From Heterodera schachtii (taxonomy: Eukaryota; Nematoda; Chromadorea; Rhabditida; Heteroderidae): 64,000 nt of DNA. Where the stretch lies: contig SIJG01000001.1 of assembly GCA_023374025.1 (NCBI GenBank), positions 3,061,946 to 3,125,945 of the forward strand, in the 5' to 3' direction. Within the stretch, counting starts at the first letter, position 1; each line of letters begins with the position of its first letter. Below the pieces are notes generated by a model, which saw only the letters and a list, made by a program, of their open reading frames with translations, searched no databases and was not told the origin of the DNA. The translations under genes and the position numbers were made by a program. Shown piece after piece: positions 59,254-64,000 of this stretch.

Positions 59254-61244
59254 CGCCTCCCCTCGATTCGTCTACTCAACGATTCGTCTATTCAACGATT
59301 CGTCTACTCGACGATTCGTCTACTCAGCCAAAATGTGACGATTCGTCTACTCAGCCAAAAAGCCACGATTCGTCTACTCGACGATTCGTCTATTCAACGA
59401 TTCGTCTACCCAGCCAAAATGTGACGATTCGTCTACTCAGCCAAAAAGCAACGATTCGTCTACATTATTCGTCTACTCCGCCAAAAAATTTCTAAAACCC
59501 GGATTCGAACTCGAGAAACTTTTAAAGCCATTTTTATGGAGTTTTCACAAATTGCCTAGTACAATACAACGTAAAGAAGGCCTGAAATCGAAAATTTATT
59601 ATAATAAACATCAAAAATAATAGTTCGAATCAAATGAAAATGTTGAAAATCACGGGAATTGAGGTGAAAAAATCCAATCACTTGTGCGGAATACGACAAG
59701 GGTTTTTGCCAATGGTATAAAGCGATCAATCATCCAATTATTCTCGGTCCTCATGTTCATGTTGAGCCCCTCGTGCACGCAGGCCACCCACATATCCTTG
59801 CATCTGCAGACTCAGCAGTGAAAGGATGTTCATAACGTCTTCGTCTGTGTTGTACTCCGCCTCGTCCAATGCATCTCCGATCAATTGCTCCTTCAAAATG
59901 TATTTGATGCGGCGTTTGTGCGGGAACGCCGAATTGGATGAAATTGTTACCATAAACATGGTCCAAATTCACTAAAATAAAGAAAATAAGAACGAATTCA
60001 AAAAACAAAAATACTCACCACTACCAAATGAATTCCGGCGACTGTATTCGGCATCCTCAGTGGCATTGGTGCTGATTGAACTGCGTCGGCTTTGATTTCG
60101 CGCCATTTTCTGAAAACTGCCCGGCTCACTCATGTGGAATAGACATCCCGTCAATTGGGCCGCTGGAAACGTTTCTCGCATGGCCCGAATCGTTGCGGTT
60201 TCAAAGTCACTGATGACTTAAATTTTGAGATGAAATAAAGTTAGGAGAAATGATCACTTACTATGTGCTGGGGTGTTGGGTGCAATCATCGCTTTGACCG
60301 CATTGAGCGCCTCTTCGTAGTATTTTCGTTGCTTTCCAGGCAACAGAGCATGCACACATAATGCGAGCCGCCGGTTTCGGGTAGGACAACACTCAAAGGG
60401 TTGACACGGTCCATGTTGCCGTAAATCTTCCTTTTCTGCCTAAAAATTTCGAAATAAGAGTGAAAGAGGAATACACGTATCAAAAGAGAAGAACCTTCTC
60501 ATTACTGCCACCAGTGCGAGGTCAGTGCCCATGGAAACAAAGGTTTCGTCCTTGGTGTTTGCACGGATTTAAAAAAACAACCGCAGACCTTGGTACCAAA
60601 TGCAAAATGCCCCCCTCTCCGTTTTTCCGCACTGAAACTCGACGAGAGGTCGGTTTTCCGCGTCACATTCATCCGACGCCGGCTCTTCGTCGTCGTTTCC
60701 CTCACTTTGCGTGATAAAAACGCTGCTGTCGTCGAATTCTGACGACTTTCTTGTGCGTTTGGATGCCTTTCGTCGCTGTTGTTGTTCAAGTAGTGTTCGA
60801 ATTGATTTCATTTGCTTAAAATGAGAAAATTGATTTAAAATAGACTTAATTAATAAATTATGAGAAAAAAAAGTTGAAAGTAGCAAAAGTTTAGGAGGAA
60901 AATAGTATAAAAATATATTTGTACTTTTAAGCTGGTTTTGGGTCTAAATGTTGGTATGTCATAAAGTCATAACAAGTCCAGGGTCTATGAAAAAGGAAGA
61001 TTTTCATATTCAGATGATTTTTGTTCACAAATAATTTATATTTGGTATAGTAGACGAATCGTTACTTTTTGGCTGAGTAGACGAATCGTTTAGTAGACGA
61101 ATCGTAGCTTTTTTGGTTGAGTAGACGAATTGTCGAGTAGACGAATCGTTGAATAGACGAATCGTGGCTTTTTGGCTGAGTAGACGAATCGTTACTTTTT
61201 GGCTGAGTAGACGAATCGTCGAGTAGACGAATCATTGGCGCGCC
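59254..61244 (-). mobile_element. MULE element 1 with FLYWCH-MULE remnant (1,991 bp)
   Basis: Perfect 9-bp target duplication ACTTTTAGC at 59245-59253 and 61245-61253, the size expected for MULEs. Both ends carry tandem copies of a 15-bp unit (ACGATTCGTCTACTC) with AGCCAAAA(T/A)G spacers, in inverted orientation: 59264-59485 at the left, 61051-61233 at the right. The inside encodes, on minus, a FLYWCH-type N-terminus and MULE transposase pieces (see next entry). The outer bases match only partly (GGCGCGCC at the right). Confidence 0.85.
59740..60810 (-). pseudogene. Decayed FLYWCH/MULE transposase
   Basis: Exons on minus. About 60810-60590 encodes MKSIRTLLEQQQRRKASKRT, an acidic stretch, then VEFQCGKTERGAFCIWYQG, the first half of a FLYWCH-like domain; the WRC and HxH half is missing. 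About 60440-60262 encodes RLALCVHALLPGKQRKYYEE and ALNAVKAMIAPNTPAH. About 60215-60110 encodes ISDFETATIRAMRETFPAAQ and LTGCLFHMS, the hallmark MULE DDE segment with its second Asp. About 59970-59738 encodes PHKRRIKYILKEQLIGDALD to the stop. The block containing the first catalytic Asp is absent, so the copy is probably inactive. Lies within MULE element 1. Confidence 0.75.
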
Positions 61245-61569
61245 ACTTTTAGCACACATTTTCCGATGCCTATAAATGTGTTTTTGAAATGGCGCGCTGT
61301 CATTTCGTCCCGCGTCGTTTCGTCCCGCGTCGTTTCGTCCTGCGTCGTTTCGTCCCGCATCGTTTCGTCCCGCGTCGTTTCGTCCTGCGTCGTTTCGTCC
61401 CGCATCGTTTCGTCCCGCGTCGTTTCGTCCCGCGTCGTTTCGTCCCCCAAGCCAAAATTAGTCGTTTCGTCCCCAAATTTGTTTTATAAAATATTTAGAT
61501 TTTAAGTGTTACCACTAACAATTTTTCTGGGTTTAGTTAAACAAATCATAAATTTACGAATTTAGACGT

Positions 61570-61990
61570 ATGATGATGAATCGTAAAAAAATTGAAAATC
61601 TTCAAAAATGTCGTAAGCGCAAGTTTTTGGATAACAATGACAGTGAAAACGAAACGCTATCTGCTGATCACCGTGAACAAAATGAGAACAACAACGACCG
61701 CGACGATGATTTTGAAGAACACGCCATCGTAAACTTCGAACTTGGAGAAACGAAAAGAGGAGGTGTCTGCATTTGGTTTAATGGTGAGAAAAAAATTTTT
61801 CAAGAAATATTTTCGTTTTTAAGGGTTCCGATTTACGCTCAAACATAATGAGTTGTGGAGATGCAGTGTGCGTGACTGCCCTGCACGCGTAAAAATTGTC
61901 AGCAAAAGTGACAACGGAATGTACGGATTACCAAATGCAAAAAGATCACAGTCACTTGCCGGAGCCGCAAAAACAACAAGTTTTGGATGG
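61570..61990 (+). pseudogene. FLYWCH-domain protein of MULE element 2 (broken)
   Basis: Exon 61570-61780 encodes MMMNRKKIENLQKCRKRKFL, an acidic stretch and FELGETKRGGVCIWFNG. After a 45-50-nt intron, RFTLKHNELWRCSVRDCPAR gives the WRC....C.AR part of FLYWCH. The zinc-binding HSHLPEP motif then appears only in another frame, so there is a frameshift. A stop and the insertion of the TA-flanked element follow directly. The N-terminal half aligns with the protein of element 1 (GKTERGAFCIW against GETKRGGVCIW). Confidence 0.65.
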
Positions 61991-61996
61991 TTAATA

Positions 61997-63246
61997 CACT
62001 GTGTTTCATTAGAATAGGGACACCCTATTTTTTGGGAGTTTGACCATTTCCCATGAATCGATCGATTTGAAATTTTAACTGTACGTAGCAATTCTTAAAA
62101 TATTAAGATTCTAAAAGTGAGAAACTGAAATGACGATGGAAAAAAGATTTACGAATTTTTTTCCAAAATTGGGGTGTTCCATTAGAATAGGGACACTTTG
62201 GAAAACTGAGAAAAACCTCAACAGCTACCAAAAAGAAACTGATAAAACAAGCTAAATAAGAAAAAACAAATCTTTTCACATTTCTGTTTATTTTGCGGAC
62301 AGAAATATGACTTTTAGGGAGAGTTATGTGGAATTTTCTAAGTTTTCCGGAGAAATTAAGGGCCAACAGGCTTAAATCGCCTCTATCATTTGTCCAACTG
62401 AATCAAACTAACAGCAATCAACACTAAGATAACGTAGAGATATCCTATAAGCATTTTCTATTCATTTTATGCCAGAAAAAAGTCATTAAACACAAAATTT
62501 TTTCGGATGAAAAAATGCGAAAATCTGAGTAAATTCGAAAAAAAATTTCTAGGGGGTTGGGAAACATTTTCCGTAAAAGATGAATATGACGAACAGAAAG
62601 AGCACAAAATTCTCTACTAAATGGTCTTTGGATGATTGCTCTATGGCGAGTATTCGCTTAGGGGTGCCTTGCTAAATACCGACTATCCAAAAAATGACCA
62701 AATTCAAGCCATTTTTCCTCATTTTTGAGACATCCATTTTCAACAAGACGCGCCTCCGCGGAGACGCGACGTAGAGCCCTCATCTAAAGGCCATTTGAAG
62801 AGAATTTTATTCTCTTTCAGATAGCCTTAATGGTTTTTCACGAAAAAATTTTCCCAGCCCCCTAGAAATTTTTTTATAAAATTTCCCGGGTTTCAAGCCA
62901 TTTTATGATTTTCAGATCATCATAAAGGACTGATCTGATCAATTTGTCGCAAATGACTTTTTTGATCAGTACAAAAAAATAAGCTTAAATGAATTTTTTC
63001 AGATTTTTTAATGCTAAACTCGAAAAGTTACAGCCTTCTGAAAAAAGTGTCCCTATTCTAATGGAACACCCCAATTTTGGAAAAAAATTCGTAAATCTTT
63101 TTTCCGTCGTCATTTCGTCTTCTCTCTTTTAGAATCTTAATATTTTAAGAATTGCTACGTACAGTTAAAATTTCAAATCGATCGATTCATGGGAAATGGT
63201 CAAACTCCCAAAAAATAGGGTGTCCCTATTCTAATGAAACACAGTG
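61997..63246. mobile_element. Tc1/mariner-type non-autonomous element with IR/DR ends (1,250 bp)
   Basis: Flanked by TA (61995-61996 and 63247-63248). Starts CACTGTGTTTCATTAGAATA and ends with the exact reverse complement. The inverted repeats are about 205 bp. Each contains two copies of CATTAGAATAGGGACAC, 173 bp apart (62007 and 62180 at the left, reverse complements at 63047 and 63220 at the right). This paired-site layout is that of Tc1-family IR/DR elements such as Sleeping Beauty. The interior has no transposase frame; it holds a second weaker inverted pair (about 62500-62565 and 62838-62885). Confidence 0.93.
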
Positions 63247-63398
63247 TATTGAATCAGTCTAAGAAATTCAGGCCGAAAAACGACGACAACAAATACTCGA
63301 CTTGACGGTGACAATGCGTTTGGAGTTCGTCCTGGTGGTCTTTCTCCATTTTCGTGTCCGTTTTTTTTCATTTTGTTTTATTTTTCTTTAATTTTCTT

Positions 63399-63580
63399 TT
63401 AAGCGTTTGCTGGAACATCATTTGCGTCCGTTGGATCTGACCATACGTACTCACTGCAGCCCTTGCAATTTGGCATCGACTCGCCCGCCCCCTCAACACT
63501 ATCATGGCCATCAACAGTTGAGCAAAATTCGCCGTTGGTGCAGTACTCATTGAGTCCATCATCAACAACGACATTTCAGC
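63399..63580 (-). CDS. Possible 3' exon of a Cys-containing secreted protein
   Basis: A minus-strand frame ending at 63399 reads DDGLNEYCTNGEFCSTVDGH and then NCKGCSEYVWSDPTDANDVP. Paired cysteines and lack of low complexity suggest real coding sequence, but the 5' part is not identified and there is no family match. Confidence 0.3.
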
Positions 63581-63599
63581 CAGGCACAGAAAAATTCAC

Positions 63600-64000
63600 A
63601 AAATTGTAGATTTAAAAAATTTTAAGCCCGTCCTTGGGAAGAAGCCGTCGTTCGTCGCGCACTGTTCCCAATTCCATATTGGAACGTGCACTCGCATGCG
63701 GCTTCTGCCCTCGCTAGGACCAACAATGGCCTCGAAGCAACCCATCTTCATTTCTCAGTATTTTTTTACTAACAAAACACAAAAAAAAAAAAAACTCAAT
63801 TTTAGAAGGGTCTTTGTCATCACCCAGCCCTTTCCGATTTCATTTCTGAAGTCAGCGGAAGCATCGTCAGACAAGTTGACGCAGCGAGGTCAGCTCGGAA
63901 CTTCATACACAAACGACACAAACGTCTGCAGGTCGAAGGATATGCAGGAAAATTGAAGGACTATGGAAATACAGAAGATTCGATGAATGCCCCTTAGAAT
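63600..64000. other. No gene seen
   Basis: Poly-A run at about 63780-63794. A plus-strand frame at 63696-63956 has no motif. Confidence 0.4.

Larger units (their letters stand above)
61291..63300 (+). mobile_element. MULE element 2 (5' end), related to element 1, 3' limit unknown
   Basis: Begins GGCGCGCTGTCATTTCG, comparable to the GGCGCGCCAATGATTCG end of element 1, and continues with about eleven 15-bp units of TCGTTTCGTCCCGCG (61300-61475) and an AAGCCAAAA spacer like that of element 1. It encodes a FLYWCH-type protein at 61570 in the outward orientation. It is interrupted by a Tc-like element at 61995. No right end or target duplication was found, so the end coordinate is nominal. Confidence 0.6.

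Noticed and set aside
59264..61475. 15-bp-period repeats considered as a CRISPR array
   Set aside because: The units are adjacent with no unique spacers, the host is eukaryotic, and they sit in inverted orientation at transposon ends.

Overview
This is eukaryotic, intron-rich DNA from a nematode. The evidence is very short introns (43-52 nt), a CX-module protein with its nematode-type C-terminus, an HSP-12-class small heat shock protein of exactly 110 codons, an FAFA-type (NLP-18/NLP-20-like) neuropeptide precursor, a CALHM channel, F-box genes and FLYWCH/MULE transposons. A plant-parasitic (cyst or root-knot type) nematode would fit, but the sequence does not prove it. There are no bacterial-style operons, RNA genes or CRISPR arrays that I can support.

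Layout. 1-820 is a (GGGA)n polypurine block. 4.63-10.96 kb is a huge purine-only-biased satellite (129/130-bp unit, about 49 copies) whose C-strand is free of stop codons in all three frames, so it produces three false 2,000-residue reading frames. 12.4-13.7 kb (minus) is an F-box gene. 14.1-18.1 kb (minus) is a TAPL/ABCB9-like (HAF) half transporter. 19.0-21.5 kb (minus) is a secreted glycine-rich CX-module protein. 22.0-23.85 kb (minus) is a ZC3H10-like triple CCCH zinc-finger protein. 24.1-25.3 kb (plus) is rpl-11, followed 185 bp later by a TAK1-like kinase on the same strand. 29.2-30.3 kb (plus) is a Ly6-like GPI protein. 30.5-31.9 kb (minus) is a CALHM channel. 32.8-33.6 kb (plus) is the Flower calcium channel. 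34.1-35.3 kb (minus) is a dimethylarginine dimethylaminohydrolase (DDAH). 35.7-36.7 kb (plus) is the KDEL receptor. 37.15-39.4 kb (plus) is a histidine acid phosphatase. 40.4-41.6 kb (minus) is SGF29. 42.5-44.4 kb (minus) is a possible Treslin/SLD-3-like protein. 45.1-46.0 kb (plus) is a coiled-coil protein. 48.0-49.0 kb (plus) is the FAFA neuropeptide precursor. 49.6-50.2 kb (minus) is HSP-12. 51.15-51.5 kb (minus) is a candidate peptide precursor. 52.27-52.46 kb (minus) is COA4. 52.6-53.9 kb (minus) is a second F-box gene. 54.36-55.62 kb (minus) is a PET100-like protein. 56.96-59.02 kb (plus) is a core-2/I-branching family glycosyltransferase. 59.25-63.3 kb is a nest of DNA transposons.

The most striking content is mobile. 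Four complete MITEs of one family end in GG(C/T)AA and each has an 8-bp target duplication. Three of the four sit inside introns (rpl-11, the CX gene, the PET100-like gene), and the rpl-11 copy duplicated the 5' splice site itself. At the right end, two related FLYWCH/MULE elements lie head to head, 46 bp apart. Each carries tandem 15-bp subterminal repeats but of different sequence, and one has been entered by a 1,250-bp TA-flanked element with Sleeping-Beauty-like IR/DR ends. Poly-G/poly-C runs (up to G33) are scattered throughout, often in introns.

Gene models were assembled by eye from splice consensus, reading phase and remembered family sequences. Gene symbols are homology guesses, not verified orthologues.
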